Position numbers and translations under genes: made by a program | The notes under the pieces: generated by a model | The model's input: the letters and a program-made list of their open reading frames with translations, nothing else | Told to the model about the DNA's origin: nothing | Database searches by the model: none | DNA from: Euryodendron excelsum | Taxonomy: Eukaryota > Streptophyta > Magnoliopsida > Ericales > Pentaphylacaceae | Length of the DNA: 64,000 bases | Direction of reading: 5' to 3' | Assembly: GCA_033060915.1 (NCBI GenBank) | Contig: CM065397.1 | Location: forward strand, 20,352,501-20,416,500 | Part shown: positions 1 to 12,055 of the stretch, piece by piece | Position numbering within the stretch: the stretch's first letter is position 1 | Layout of the letters: the number at the start of each line of letters is the position of its first letter

Positions 1-599
1 ACTCAATCTGATCCGTTTTTTGAGAAAGTTGATCTCTCAAATGGTAAATACATCCAACACAGCATGTTTACCAAGAAAACTCCTCGGAATGATAAGTTCT
101 TTCCAACTTGTCGACCGAGACGGAACCCAATTCCTCGAGATAGTAAAGTAGTTTACTTCTAGTGCTTGCTAACCCACCAACGTAGAATGTCCGCTATTGG
201 CATGTCAATCGAGAAAGTAACTAAGGCCTTGAGATGATAAGACCATCCAACAACTTTTTGAGATCAGGTAGTCTCAAGAATGAATGCACACTGTCAGAGT
301 GACAAAAACACTCGCAAATAGGTCGACATTGGGAATTGTCATCAAAACCCCTATGTCATGAGACCAAACACGCCTTTTGGCCTTGACACGTTTACCAAAG
401 GATGGGATATCTTTAGAAACCAACTCATCACATATCATCAGAGTGACGAAAACACTCAAAACCCAGGTCAACACCAGTGCCTACTAGCCCACTCTGGTGA
501 AAAAAGACCAGATTGCCCCTTGAGCTCGTTCGACACTCTTCTTAAGAAAGTACCTAAGTCCTTAGAGTGGTAAGTCCACCCTTCCAAGATTGTCCCAAA

Positions 600-1130
600 G
601 ATAATCTAGCATGATCTAGTGCCTTCCATTCATTTCTGAATTAATTTCGAGAGCATCCGATCAAAATGACCATTTTGCTCATCGGCATTTAGTCGCCTCC
701 GGGAACCACACCGGCTCTGGATATCAAACCGATAACCTTTTAAGGATGCTTCTAATAGTATTCCTAATCTTCTAATGCCTTTCCGAATTATTTCGAGTCT
801 ATTTCAGTAAAGCTCAGTATAAAATGACTGCTTTATCCATGGTGGGCCGGTCACCTTTTCCAACTATACCAGCTCTGGGTATTAAACCGAAAATCCCTCA
901 GAACACTCTCGATAGTGTTTCTAACCTTCAAGCCTTCTCATAAGTCACTACGGGTTCATTCTGGTGTTTCCTTGATCCAATTGACCATTTTGCCCTTAGT
1001 AGGCCGATCAATCTTTTCAACTATTTTGGCACTGGTTCTCAAGCCATTTGCCTCCGGGATATTCTTTTAGAGGTTCCCGTCCATCTCTAGCCTTCTAGAT
1101 CATTCCTAGACTTTTCGAAGTCACTCTTAG
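600..1130 (+). repeat. U3 degenerate repeats of about 155-160 bp
   Basis: Successive blocks carry the core AAATGACCATTTTGCCC, then GGCCGGTC-like, CACACCGGCTCTGGGTATCAA and GATCATT..GAGTC segments, here near 664, 821 and 978. The clearest set is in E3 at about 8128, 8280, 8437 and 8596, where spacings are 149-159 bp. All copies of this LTR family in the window share the array. Confidence 0.7.
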
Positions 1131-1244
1131 TGGAAACAGGCTAAAAATTATATGGTGATCACTAAGACAGGCGCCCAAATCTTTTGCTTTGCGTCCCAAG
1201 GGTCAAAAGATCTATTTCTTGCCACTTCAAAAGTTTCCCGAAGG

Positions 1245-1372
1245 GGTTGGCACCATTAGTAGTGGTGCCAAGAAAAAATATAGCCTGGCACCATGCCAAA
1301 ATATGGCCTAGCACCATTAGGAGTGGCGCCAAGGTTAAAAGTACACTGGTACCACAATAATAGGTGCCAGTT
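1245..1372 (+). repeat. TATA-proximal hairpin cluster in E1 5' LTR
   Basis: Two to three copies of a TGGCGCCACTA / TAGTGGCGCCA inverted repeat lie just upstream of the TATA box (for example TTGGCACCATTAGTAGTGGTGCC), the last one a half-copy ending in TAGGTGCCAG. The same cluster recurs at 6358-6462, 8860-8942 and 39642-39742. Confidence 0.75.
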
Positions 1373-1386
1373 CCTGTTTAAATTGC

Positions 1387-1396
1387 CTATAAATAC
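1387..1396 (+). promoter_or_regulatory. LTR TATA box
   Basis: CTATAAATAC lies about 1.55 kb into the LTR, straight after the hairpin cluster, and is conserved at 6474, 26360 and 39758 (degenerate at 8957). It probably marks the U3/R border. Confidence 0.75.
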
Positions 1397-3953
1397 AGAC
1401 CTCTTCCAGCATAAAAAGGGTCCACAAAGTAAGCCTAAAAATGCTGCCTTTCTTGAATTCCCTCAAAACCCTAATTCTCTTAAGCCTCCTCAAACCCTAG
1501 TCTCTATACAATTTATGTACTCAAATACAAGCCTTCAAGCATCCATTGAAGATCAAGTGTTACATCTTCAAAGCTCTCAAGGTGAAGAAAACAAAGCAAA
1601 CAAGACAATCAAAGCAAAATTAAAGAGACAATGTAGGTTTTTAATTTAGTTTATGTAATTCCCCCACTCTCTTCTCTCTCCTAACTCAGTTGGGTTCTCT
1701 TCTATTTTAATCCTCATCTTCTACCTCATCTTCTTGTATGCTTGAAACAAGGGATTTCCCGGTTCTTGCTTAGGAAGACTTGTTGAAGGTCACCGTGTTG
1801 GGGTCTTTCCTTAAGTTTGTCCTAAGACGGTACGGGTTTGGCCTCCTTGATCATGTGGTGAAGCCTAACCTTGCATGTTCACGACCCTATTGCGTTGTGG
1901 TTATCATGTTCATCTATTGTATTCAATATTGCATTCCAAGTTGTTTCAAACTTGCATTAAAGTTTTCTTTCAAAACTTGTATTCAAAACCTCCTTCTTTC
2001 AAACTTGTTTTTAAAATCACAATCCTAGGATGATCCTAGCCATTTCATGGTTGGGGTTGTTTTAGAAAAGTGTTACATTCAATATGATCATCAAGGTCTA
2101 AATTTGGGTTCAAACCCCAAGTTGTTTTCAAAACCACACTCCTATGATGATTCTAGCCATTCAATGGTTAGGGTTGTTTTAGGAAAGTATTAAATTCAAT
2201 GTAATCATTACGATCCATATTTCAAACTATAGTTGTTGTCAAAAACACAACCCTAGGGTGGTTCTAATTTTTTTTATGGTTAGAATCATTTTAGGAAAGG
2301 GAGATATTCAAGAGACTTTCAAAAGTCTATATTCAAACCCCTTTCCAAATGATTTTGCAAATCTACTTCCTAAAAACTCTTTTCAAAGATTTACTTTCCA
2401 AAAACTCTTTATCTTAAAGTTCAAGTCAAGCCCTAGAATCCATGATTAGGAAACCCTAATTCCTTTCTTAAAATCATGACTTTTTATCACAACTTTTCAA
2501 AATCTTTTCCTACATAAAATCATTGATTTTCAAATTCAAGACTTTTAAAACTAAAACTTTCCAATTTTAATTCAAATAAAATATTTTCCAAATAGGAAAC
2601 CAAATCAAATTCTCTATTTTAGGAAACAAAATATAATCTTCTACTTTAGAAAATAAAAATCAAATCTTTCTTAATTTCAAACCTTTCCAAAATTTGACTT
2701 TCTAAATTTCAAACTTCCAGGTCTTCCTAAGTTCAAATCTTTCTAAATTCAAACCTTACCAAAATCGAATCTTTCCAAAAGTCAACTATTTCTTAATAAG
2801 GAAACTTTTCTAATTTGGAACTTTCCTAATTCGAAACTTTCCTAAAATGGAACTTTCCTCATTCGGAACTTTCCTAAAATCCAACTTTCTAAAATCAAAC
2901 CTTTCTATTTCAATTGTATGCTTCAACCCTAGGTTACCTACGTCCCAAGATGTCTAAACCCTAGTTTAACTCTAACTCTAAAGTTAGAAGGTCTCAAATC
3001 TTTTTTTAAAAACTCTTTTCTAAACTAAGTTGGTTTTTAAACTCCAATTCAAGTTAAGATGACTTCAAAGTTTAACTCAATATTTTCAAATCAAGATCAA
3101 TTTTAAATCAAAGTCAACTTCAACTCCAAGTTTAATTTCAAATCCTCCAATCAAAGTTCAAAATCAAACTCTTTTCAAATCAAACTTTTCAAAGACCCTA
3201 AAGTCTCTTTTCAAATCAAACAAGACCTCAGAGTGTTTATTTTCAATCAGACCCTGAGTCCGAACTGCGATTGACCTGATTTTCAACAAAGGGATACGTA
3301 GGCAACCCTCAGGGGTGTAGTCACAACATTTTTCAAGTTTTCAATTCCCACGACCTCTATCAAACATCGAATCTTCTCTTCAAATCTATTTTCAAAATCA
3401 AATCATTTTCTTGCACTTGCATGTCATGCATCATATTAAATCTCTTTTCAATATTCTTTTTAAAGTGGACATAATTGGACATTGGATAATTAAAGATTCT
3501 AAATGAGTAAGTCTAGGGTGAAAAGACTTGTAGGTACCGTAAAGGCTGGATAGGGTGATAGCTTAGTGCATCTTCCCTATACGTAACCAACCTCCAAATC
3601 TAGAATCCCTGTTTTCTAAAGACCAAAATCAGAGTTATTTTTTAAAAAGGGTTTCAATCTTTCCAAAGGTTACCAAACAACTGTTTCTGCAAAAACCCTC
3701 TGTTGAGGAAGTTTTCAAAACCTTTTCAAAAACTCTAAGTTTAATCTTTAGATTGTACTTAATTTTAGGTGACCTAACTCACCTTAACAAAGTTCAGTGG
3801 CAACTCCAAACTTTTTCCTTAAGCCCTTGTTCAAATCAATTTCTAATTCAAACCTAATCGCACTCACCCCTTATAGGAGGATGAGTTCCAACAAAAGAGT
3901 ACCGTGTTTTTCTCACTTGTACTTTCTCGACGGCGAAGAATTAGGGCGCGACA

Positions 3954-3976
3954 GCTAGCAACTCCACTAGGGATGT
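3954..3976 (+). other. E1 primer-binding site
   Basis: GCTAGCAACTCCACTAGGG directly follows the LTR end. The better preserved E2 copy (14378) reads TGATGACTCTACTGGGGAC. From memory, Tat/Ogre elements use a TGGCGACTCC..GGGGAC-type site complementary to tRNA-Arg. Confidence 0.65.
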
Positions 3977-4927
3977 GTAGAAGGTTAGGCCATTATCATG
4001 TTTATTCACCCTTCATTCATTTAGAATCTTCGATTGATTTGTCCAATTCTGTCGTTTTCAAATTCTTTAAAATCAAAATTTTCAAATCTGTTTTCAAAAA
4101 CATGTCATTGCTTGCATTCAATTCTTTTCAATCATTCAATCTTGCATTAAGTTTGTCATCAAAATACTGACTTTGTGCATTTTCTTTTGTAGGTGGACCC
4201 TTGTTTACATTTTATTTTATGTTATATTAACTGCAATGTATATCATGAATGAATTAGGTGGAATGGATAGGATGGATGAGAGTTGTTAGGCCCTTTCCTT
4301 CGTTTTTCAAAATTTTACACACACTGCACGTGCACTTACATTTGCATATTTTTATTTTACCTGGTTACGTCCCTTCTAGTTAGAAAGGGAAATGGTATAT
4401 TAGTTGTGGACGGATGCTGTATCAGTTTTTTACCCTACGGCCTCTTGATGGTTCCCCGGCTCGGAACCAACAGATAATGGCACCACCTAGGGGAGTGGGC
4501 CTAGGTTTGAAGATCCAGGAACCGAGCCTTATTAGGAAGTATCAGTAAACTCTCAACCTTATGTTCATGGAAAAACTATGCATAGCTAAACCTCTATCGG
4601 ATTTAAGATACACACGTCAATTTCAAAATCATGGAGAAAAGGGCGACTGCTTTTCTTTCATTTATCCTTGTCTATTCCTGCCGTTATAATGCTTGTGTAA
4701 TACTTATGCATTCATTTTTACTTTACAATTGCATTATTTCTTTATATTCTTGGCATACACATACATGCATTCAATACCTCATTTTAAGACAAGAGTTCTA
4801 AAGTAACTCAAGTCATTGTATCTTCATGCATATGATCAACCCATAGAGAGTGACACAAAGCTCAATCTCCCTTGCATAAAATCCACCAAAATCCTAAGGG
4901 TTCCCATGTAACTTAAGGCCTCATAGT
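3977..4927 (+). mobile_element. E1 leader, upstream of the E2 insertion
   Basis: This is non-coding leader matching 14398-15375 of E2 throughout (for example the AAGACAAGAGTT..AAAGTAACTCAAGTCA block). It breaks off at ..GGCCTCATAGT where E2 starts and continues at 30851. The joined sequence aligns with the intact E2 copy (TAAGGACTCATTGCATGCAT at about 15361). Confidence 0.8.
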
Positions 4928-7234
4928 TGTAAGCACTCCATTTTTGCCCGCTCAGTAGTCTCCAATCCGTCCAGACTTGTATTCAAGTAGATATGGATGC
5001 ATTTCAGTTCAAATCAGGTTTCCAACTATAATCTAGTCAATAGATTGCTTCACAGGCCTGCCCAGCCCAAATAGAGGTAAAATGACCAAAATGCCTTTGT
5101 GGCATTATCTGGTCCAATTCTAGTGGCACGTCTTCTCGAAAAAGGTAAGTCCCCTTTTCAATCTCAATTCCAATTCAAATCCAATTCCAGTTCAAATTAA
5201 GTCTGGCATGCCTTTCGAGAAAGTTGATCCCTTAAGGTGGTAAGTCCATCCAGTCTGGCACGTTTTTTGAAAAAAATCTTCAAAACGGTAAGTCCCTTCA
5301 AATCCGTCGATCGGGACAAGACCCTAAGTCCCTGATATGGAAGAACGGTCCACCTTTGGCGCCTGCTAGCCCGCCAATGAAATTTAGCATGTCTTTCGAG
5401 AAAGTTAATTCCTTAGGCGATAAGTCCACCTAGCGGCTTCCCGAGATCAGGCAGTGTCTGGAATGAACGCGAACAGTTAGAGTGGCGGAAACACTTGTAA
5501 ACAGATCGGCATTAAGAATTGCTAACAAAATCCTATGTCATGGGACCACCATCAGAGTGACGAAAACATTCAAACCCAGGTCAACACTAGTGTCCGCTAG
5601 CCCACTTTGGTGAAAAATGACCAAACTGCCCCTAGGGCCATTTTTGGCACGTTTCTCTAGAAAGTACCTAAGTCCTTAAGAATGGTAAGTCCACCCTTCA
5701 AAGATTGTCCTAAAACCAATCCGGTATGATTAGGTTCCTTCCATTCGGTTTCGGGCCAATTTTAAGACCCTCCGGTCAAAATGACCATTTTGCCCCTAGA
5801 CATTCGAGCGCCTTGGGAACCACACCGATTTTGGGTATCACACCAGTAACCTCCCGGGGATGCTTCTGATAGTATCCCCTGCCTTTCGATGCATTTCTGA
5901 ATCATTCTGAGTCAGTTCTGGCAAACTTGGTGCAAAATAACCATTTTACCCCTAATAGGCCGGTCGCCTTTTCTAACCACACCAGCTCTAAGTATCAAAT
6001 TGGTAACCTCCTAGAGCATTCTAGCTAATGTTTTCGAGCCTCAAGTCTTCTTCCGGGACATTCTAAGTCCATCCCGATAACTTTCCAACCCGATTAACTA
6101 TTTTGCCCTTAATGGCCCTGTCAGCCCTTCCAACAAATCCTGACATTATTTTTATAGTCTACTATCCTCGAGACATTATTCTAAGGGTTCCTATCCCTTT
6201 TTGGCCTTTCGGGCCATTCTCGGCCCTTTAAATCATTCCCGAACCTTCCGGAGTCACTCCTGGTGAAGCTACACTAAAAATTGCATGATAATCATTAGTA
6301 TAGGTGCTCAAATCTTTGAAAAATACGTTGCTTGCCGACCTTAAACATTTCCTAATTAGTTGGCACCACTAGTAGTGGCCCCAAGCCAAAAAATGGCCTG
6401 GCGCCACTAGGAGTGGCGCTAGTGAAATTTTTTGCCTGGAACCACTGTAGCAGGCGCCAGTTCAGTCTTCTATCTATAAATACAGAGCCTTCTTTAGAGT
6501 GAAAATGGTTCGCAAATACAGTCTAAAACCTCTACCCTTTGATATACAGAGCTCGAAGCCTTTCCAAACCCTTGCTCTCTTTAGGTTTCCCAAACCCTAG
6601 CCTCCATATACAAAACCCTAGCCCCTATACACTTAACCTTAGCTCATATACACTCTTATACACTCATATACGAACCTCTGAAACCTCCATTGAAGACTTA
6701 AAGTGCTGTAACTTCGAAACTCCTGAAGATCAACGCGAAGCGAAGCAAAGCAAGCAAACAAACAAGTAAAACAAAGAAGATACAAGGTAGGCTCTTTATT
6801 TACATTTATGCGATTCCCCCCTCTCTCTTCTCTCTCGTAACCCACTTGGGTTTTCTTCTATTTTAACCCCGATCTTTTACCCCCTTTCTTGCATGCTTGA
6901 AACAAGGAACTCACTGGATCATGTGTAGAATTAGGCTATTGAAAGTCACCGTGTCGGGAACTTTCTTTTAGTCTAACCAGAGACCACGTGGGTTCGGCGC
7001 CCTTGATTATGTGGTGAAGCCTTTAACCTTATATGTTCACGACCCTAACTTGCATTATGTATATCATGATCATGCAGCTCTCTAAAACTTGTTTTCAAAA
7101 CATACATCGAAAATCATTTTCAAAACTTGCATTAAATTTCTTTTTTCCAAACTTATTTTCAAAATCACAATTCTAAGGTGATTCTAGCCTTTTCATGGTT
7201 ACGGTTGCTTTAGAAAGTGTTACATTTAAAGGAG
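4928..7234 (+). mobile_element. E2 5' LTR, first part
   Basis: From TGTAAGCACTCC to ..GTTACATTTAAAGGAG, where the E3 LTR starts. It contains the U3 repeats, hairpin cluster 6358-6462, TATA 6474, the pyrimidine-rich leader near 6820 and part of the R/U5 region. With 12056-14375 it makes about 4.6 kb, close to E4 (4.73 kb). Confidence 0.85.
6474..6483 (+). promoter_or_regulatory. TATA box of E2 5' LTR
   Basis: CTATAAATAC follows the hairpin cluster and matches the family pattern seen at 1387 and 39758. Confidence 0.75.
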
Positions 7235-8116
7235 TGTAAACACCCCATTTTTGACTGCTCAGCAATCTATGGTCCGTCCAGACTTGTACTCAAGTCAGTA
7301 TGGACGTATTCCAATCGAAATCAACTCTCTAAGTCTAATCCCCTCTATCCATCACTTAGCGGGCCAAATAGAGGCAAAATGACCAAAATGCCCTTAGGGG
7401 CATTATCTTTTCCAAATTCCAAATTAGGCACGTCTTTTCGAAGACGGTAAGTCCCCTTTCCAAATTCCAAATCAGGCACGTCTTTCTGGAGACGGTAAGT
7501 CCCCTTTCTAATTCTAAATCAGGCATGTCTTTCCGAAGACAATAAGACCCCTTTCCAATTCTAATAGGTACATCTTTCCAAAGATGGTGAGTCCCCTTTA
7601 AACCTGTTGATCGGGACGAGACCCCAAGTCCCCTAAATGGTAGAACGGTCTACCTTTGGCGCCTGCTAGCCCGCCAATGCAGAAATGTCCGTTTCAAGCA
7701 CACCTTCTGAGAAAGTTGACTTCTTAGGCGCTAAGTCCCTTTAGCAGTTTTCCAAAATCAGGCAGTCTTAGGAATAATCATAAACCGTCAAAGTAACGGA
7801 AATACTCGTCAACATCGCAACCGTCAGAGTAGCGGAAATACTCGCAAACAGATCGATATAGGGAATTGCTTACAAACCCCTGTATCACGAGACCACCGTC
7901 AGAGTGGCAAAAACACTCAAAACCTAGGTCAACACCAGTGCCTGCTAGCCCACTTCGGTGAAAATTGACCAAATTGCCCCTAGGGCCATTTTCGGCACGT
8001 TTCTCGAGAACACACCTGAGTCCTCATAATGATAAGTCCACCCTTCCATGATTGTCTTAAAAGCAATCCGGCACGATTAGGTGCCTTCGAGTCAGTTTCG
8101 GGTCAACTCCAAGACT

Positions 8117-8640
8117 TTCCGATCAAGATGACCATTTTGCCCCTAGGCATCCAAACGCCCCGGGGACCACACCAGCTCTAGGTATCAAATCGGTAACCTC
8201 CCAAGAATGCTTCTTATAGTGTTTTCAACCTTCTATTATCTTTCCGGATCATTTCGAGTCAGTTTCGACAAATCCGATGTAAAATGACCGTTTTGCCCTT
8301 GGTGGGCCGGTTGCCTTTTTCTGACCATACCGGCTCTGGGTATCAAACCGGTAATCTTCCGAGAATGCTTCTTATAGTATTCCCGACCTTCCTTTATCTT
8401 TTCAGATCATTCCGAGTTAGTTCCAGTAAACCTAGTGCAAAATGACCGTTTTGCCCTTGGTGAGCCGGTCGCCTTTTCGACCACACCGGCTCTGGTTATC
8501 AAGCCAATAGACTTTAGGAACATTCTGAATAATATTTCTAAATCTCGAGTCTTCTTCTGAGACATTCTAAGTTCGTCCTGGCAGCTTCCTAATCCAATTA
8601 ACCGTTTTGCCCCTAATGGCCCGATCAACCCTTCTAACAA
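8117..8640 (+). repeat. Best preserved U3 repeat array (E3)
   Basis: Four blocks with cores at about 8128, 8280, 8437 and 8596 share AAATGACCGTTTTGCCC, then CACCGGCTCTGGGTATCAA and TCATTCCGAGT. The period is 149-159 bp. Confidence 0.75.
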
Positions 8641-9739
8641 TCCTTGTCGTCCTTTTTCAAGTTCATTACCTCTAGGACCCTATTCTAAGGGTTCTTGTCC
8701 CTCTCCGGCCTTCTGGGCCATTCCTGATCCCTTAAATCCTTCTCGGGCCTTCCGGAGTCACTCCTAGTGAAGCCAGGCTAAAAATTGCATGGTAGTCATT
8801 AGTATAGGCGCCCAAATCTTCTCAAGACAAGTTGCTTGCCGACTTAATGAACTTTTCTAAGTTGCTGGCCCCACTAATAGTGGCGCCAAGCCAAAAAATG
8901 GCCTGGCAGAAATTTGCCCTGGCGCCACTACAACAGGTGCCAGTTCTATCCCATCTCTACAAATACAGAGCCTCCTCCAGCGTGAAGGAGGTTCATAAAC
9001 TCAGTCTGAAAACCCTAATATTCAATTTACAGTGCTCGTAGCCTCCCTATACTCTAACTCTTGCAGGTTTTCCAAACCCTAGCTACCAGACACAAACCTT
9101 AGCCTCCTATACACTCATACACTCTCATACACTTATACCCTAGCCTCTAATCCTCCATTGAAGACTTGGATTGCTGTAACTACAAAGCTTTGAAGACCAA
9201 AGACAAGCCCTCAAAGATCAAGACTGAAGTGAAGCAAAGACCAAAGAAAAGCAAAGCGCGCTAAGCCAAGTGAAGTAAACAAGACATACGGTAGGCTTTC
9301 TCTTTAAGTTTCTGCACTTCCCCCCTCTCTCTTCTCTCTCCTAACCCACTTGGGTTTTCTTTTATTTTAATCTCCCATCTTTTTCCCTCCCTTCTTGCAT
9401 GCTTGAAACAAGGGAATTCTCGGTTCATGTGTAGGATTAGGCTATTGGAGAGTTACCGTATCGGGGGCTTTCTTTTAGTCTAACCGGAGACCACGTGCAT
9501 TCGGCCCCCTTGATTATGTGGTGAAGCTTTAACTTTGTATATTCATAACCCCAATTTGCATTGTGCATATCATTATCTTGCATTTTTCCAAAAATCGTTT
9601 TCGAACTCGTTTTCAAAATTGCATTAAACTTGTTTTCAAAATTGCATCAAAATCTCCTTTTTCAAAACTTATTTTCAAAATCACAATCCTAAGGTGATTC
9701 TAGCCTTTCCATGGCTATAGTCGCTTTAGGAAAGTGTTA

Positions 9740-11560
9740 TATTTAAAGTGACCAATATGGTCTATATTCTCAACTCCTTGTTATTTTCAAAACCACTTTC
9801 TTCAAGTGGTTCTAACCCTTTTATGGTTAGAATCGCTTTAGGAAAGTGAGATCTTTTTATATATATTTTCTAAAAACTCTCTTTTCAAATCCCTCCTTCT
9901 AAAAACATCTTTTTCAACATACTTTCTAAAAACTCTTTCCAATCTCCTTTCCAAAGTTGTTTTAAAAAATTCCCTCTAAAAATCTATTTTTCAAAAACTC
10001 CTTTTCAACTCCTTTCCAAAACACTCTCTTCAAAATTCCTTTCCTAAAAACACTCCTTAGGTTTCCTTCTTAGAAAAATTTCTTCCTAAATCTCTTTCCT
10101 AAAAATCTCTTTATAAAAACTCCTCACTAGGATTTCTTTCCAAAAACTCTTTCTTCTCAAATTCACTTTCTAAAAACTCCTCTCTAAAAGCTCCTTTCAA
10201 AATATTCCTTCTAGAAACTCCTCTCTAGGATTTCCTTCCAAAAATCTCTCTTTCTAAAAACTCACTTTCCGAAAATTTCTTCCCTTAGAGCCTAAGTTAA
10301 ACCTTAAAACCCATAATTAGGAAACCCTAATTTTTCTCCCCAAAAGCATGATTTCCAACCCCTTACTTTGGCCTCAAAACTTAGGTTTCCAAAATCTCTT
10401 ATTTTTTACATCAAAACTATGTATATTTTCAAAATCTCTTTTCTTCGTTGAAACTATAGTTTTTCCAAAACTAGGATTTCCAAAACTCCATCTTTCTAAA
10501 TTCATGCCAAATTCAATCTCCCCTTTAGGAAGCCCAATCCAATCTTCCCTTTAGGAAACCAAACCTAATCTTCCAATTTAGGAAACTAGATCTTATCCTC
10601 CGTTTTTTGAAACGAAATCAAAACATCTCCTTTTAGAAACAAAATCCAATCCTTATTTTAGGAAATAGGAATCTCAATCCTTCCAAACCCAAATCTTTCC
10701 TAATTCAAATCCTTCCTAATCTCCTACTTTTCTAAACCTTAAGTTTTCAAAACTTACACTTTTAAATCTTTATTTAAACTTTAAACTTTCAAATTCTTCT
10801 TAATCTAAACTTTCCCTAATTCCAGCATTCCCTAAATTCCATACATTTCTAAATCTTAACTTTCCAAATCTAAATCTTCAAATCTTTCCAAAACTCTAAA
10901 CTTTCTTAAATTTAAATCTTTCTAAAATTCTAAACTTCCTAAATCTCAAATCTTTCCAAATCCAAGACTTTCTAAATTCGAAACTTTCTTAAGTTGAAAC
11001 TTTCTAAATTCTAAACTTTTCAACTTTCAAAACTTCCTAATTTCGAAACTTTTCCTAAAATGAAAACTTTCCTAATTTTAACACTTTCCTAAATTGAAAC
11101 TTTCCTAAAACGAAACTTTCCGAAAATGACACTTTCCTAATTCGAAACTTCTCAAACCAAAACTTTCCTAAAACGGAACCTTCCTAAAGTGATACTTTCC
11201 TAAAACGGAACTTTCCTAATTCGACATTTCCTAAATCTAATCTTTTCTAAAACTCTTTAGAGTCAAGTCGAATCGTTCTTAAACCCTTCCAAGTCAAATT
11301 TTTCTTAAGTCTTCTCTCTTTCCTAAGTCTAGGTTTCTTAAACCTCCATATTTCCAAAACAAGTCTAAATCTTTCTTCCATGTTCTATTTTTCCAAATCA
11401 AAATCCAACCTTTTCAATTCCAAAATTCTAAATTCCAATATTCAATCTTCTATTCTCAGTTTAAATCAAATCCATTTTCCAATCAAAATCTCTTTTTTCC
11501 TATCCAACCTTCTATTTTCTATCAGACTCTTGTTTGAACTACGACTAATCTGATTCCTTA
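9740..11560 (+). repeat. C/T- and A-rich low-complexity R/U5 segment
   Basis: About 1.8 kb is built from short variants of AAACTTTCCTAA / TTTCCAAATC with almost no G. The same type of sequence fills 2000-3240, 12060-13490, 23640-24580 and 29320-29990. I see no gene; short ORFs rich in F, S, K and L here are composition artefacts. Confidence 0.8.
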
Positions 11561-12055
11561 AAAATAATACGTAGGCAACCCTCATGGGTGTGGTCACAAC
11601 CTTTTTCAATCTCCAATTTCACAACTTTTTTCAAACTTCCAATTCTAAATTTCTATTGTCAAATCTCTATTTCCAATTTCGAAGCTTTCCAATTTCAAAT
11701 CTATCTTTTCAAATCTCTTTTTGAAAACAAATCAATTTCTTTTCAAATCTATTTCCAAATTTGTTTTTCAACTTCCTTTTCTTGCACTTGCATGTCATAC
11801 ACCATGTCTTTTTAAACATTCTTTTTCTAAAGTGGATAGGATTGAACATTTGTTAGTTGAAGACTCTCATAGGTGAATTTAGGGTAAATAGACATGTAGG
11901 TACTGCAAGGGCAGGGTAGGGTGATGGCTTAGTGCGTCTTCCCTACACGTAACCAACCTCTAAACCTAGATCACTGTTTTCGAAAGACCAAAATAGAGTT
12001 ATTTTCAAAAAAAAGGCTTAAATGTTTTTCAAAGGTTGCTAAACAACCTCTTTTC

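Larger units (their letters stand above)
1..3953 (+). mobile_element. E1 5' LTR (Tat/Ogre-like giant LTR, 5' end outside window)
   Basis: This is the upstream LTR of element E1. It ends in GGGCGCGACA at 3953 and is followed at once by a primer-binding-site-like sequence. Comparison with the LTR starting at 4928 (start to TATA about 1.55 kb) suggests only about 160 bp are missing to the left of the window. In order it holds U3 with degenerate about 155-160 bp repeats (about 600-1130), hairpin repeats (1245-1372), a TATA box (1387), a leader with pyrimidine tracts (about 1660-1690), and about 1.9 kb of C/T- and A-rich low-complexity sequence (about 2000-3900). Short ORFs here are chance; none resembles a protein. 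Its partner is the 3' LTR starting at 38152. The family assignment is inference from the PBS and the E1 gag. Confidence 0.85.
7235..12055 (+). mobile_element. E3: 3'-truncated LTR nested in E2 5' LTR
   Basis: A new LTR start (TGTAAACACCCCATTTTTG) appears inside the E2 LTR. It runs through U3 repeats, hairpins (8860-8942), a degenerate TATA (CTACAAATAC, 8957), leader and R/U5 to ..GCTAAACAACCTCTTTT. There it switches at about 12055 to sequence matching an earlier part of the LTR (compare 23752). The last about 330 bp, including ..GGGCGCGACA, are missing, so the right TSD cannot be checked. I read it as a solo LTR followed by a deletion; unequal recombination between LTRs is an alternative. Confidence 0.65.

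Noticed and set aside
1293..2449. Several 60-120-codon ORFs in the LTRs (also around 8832, 11588, 13321, 38312)
   Set aside because: They sit in LTR sequence, are rich in F/S/K/L or derive from U3 repeats, and are not conserved between LTR copies.
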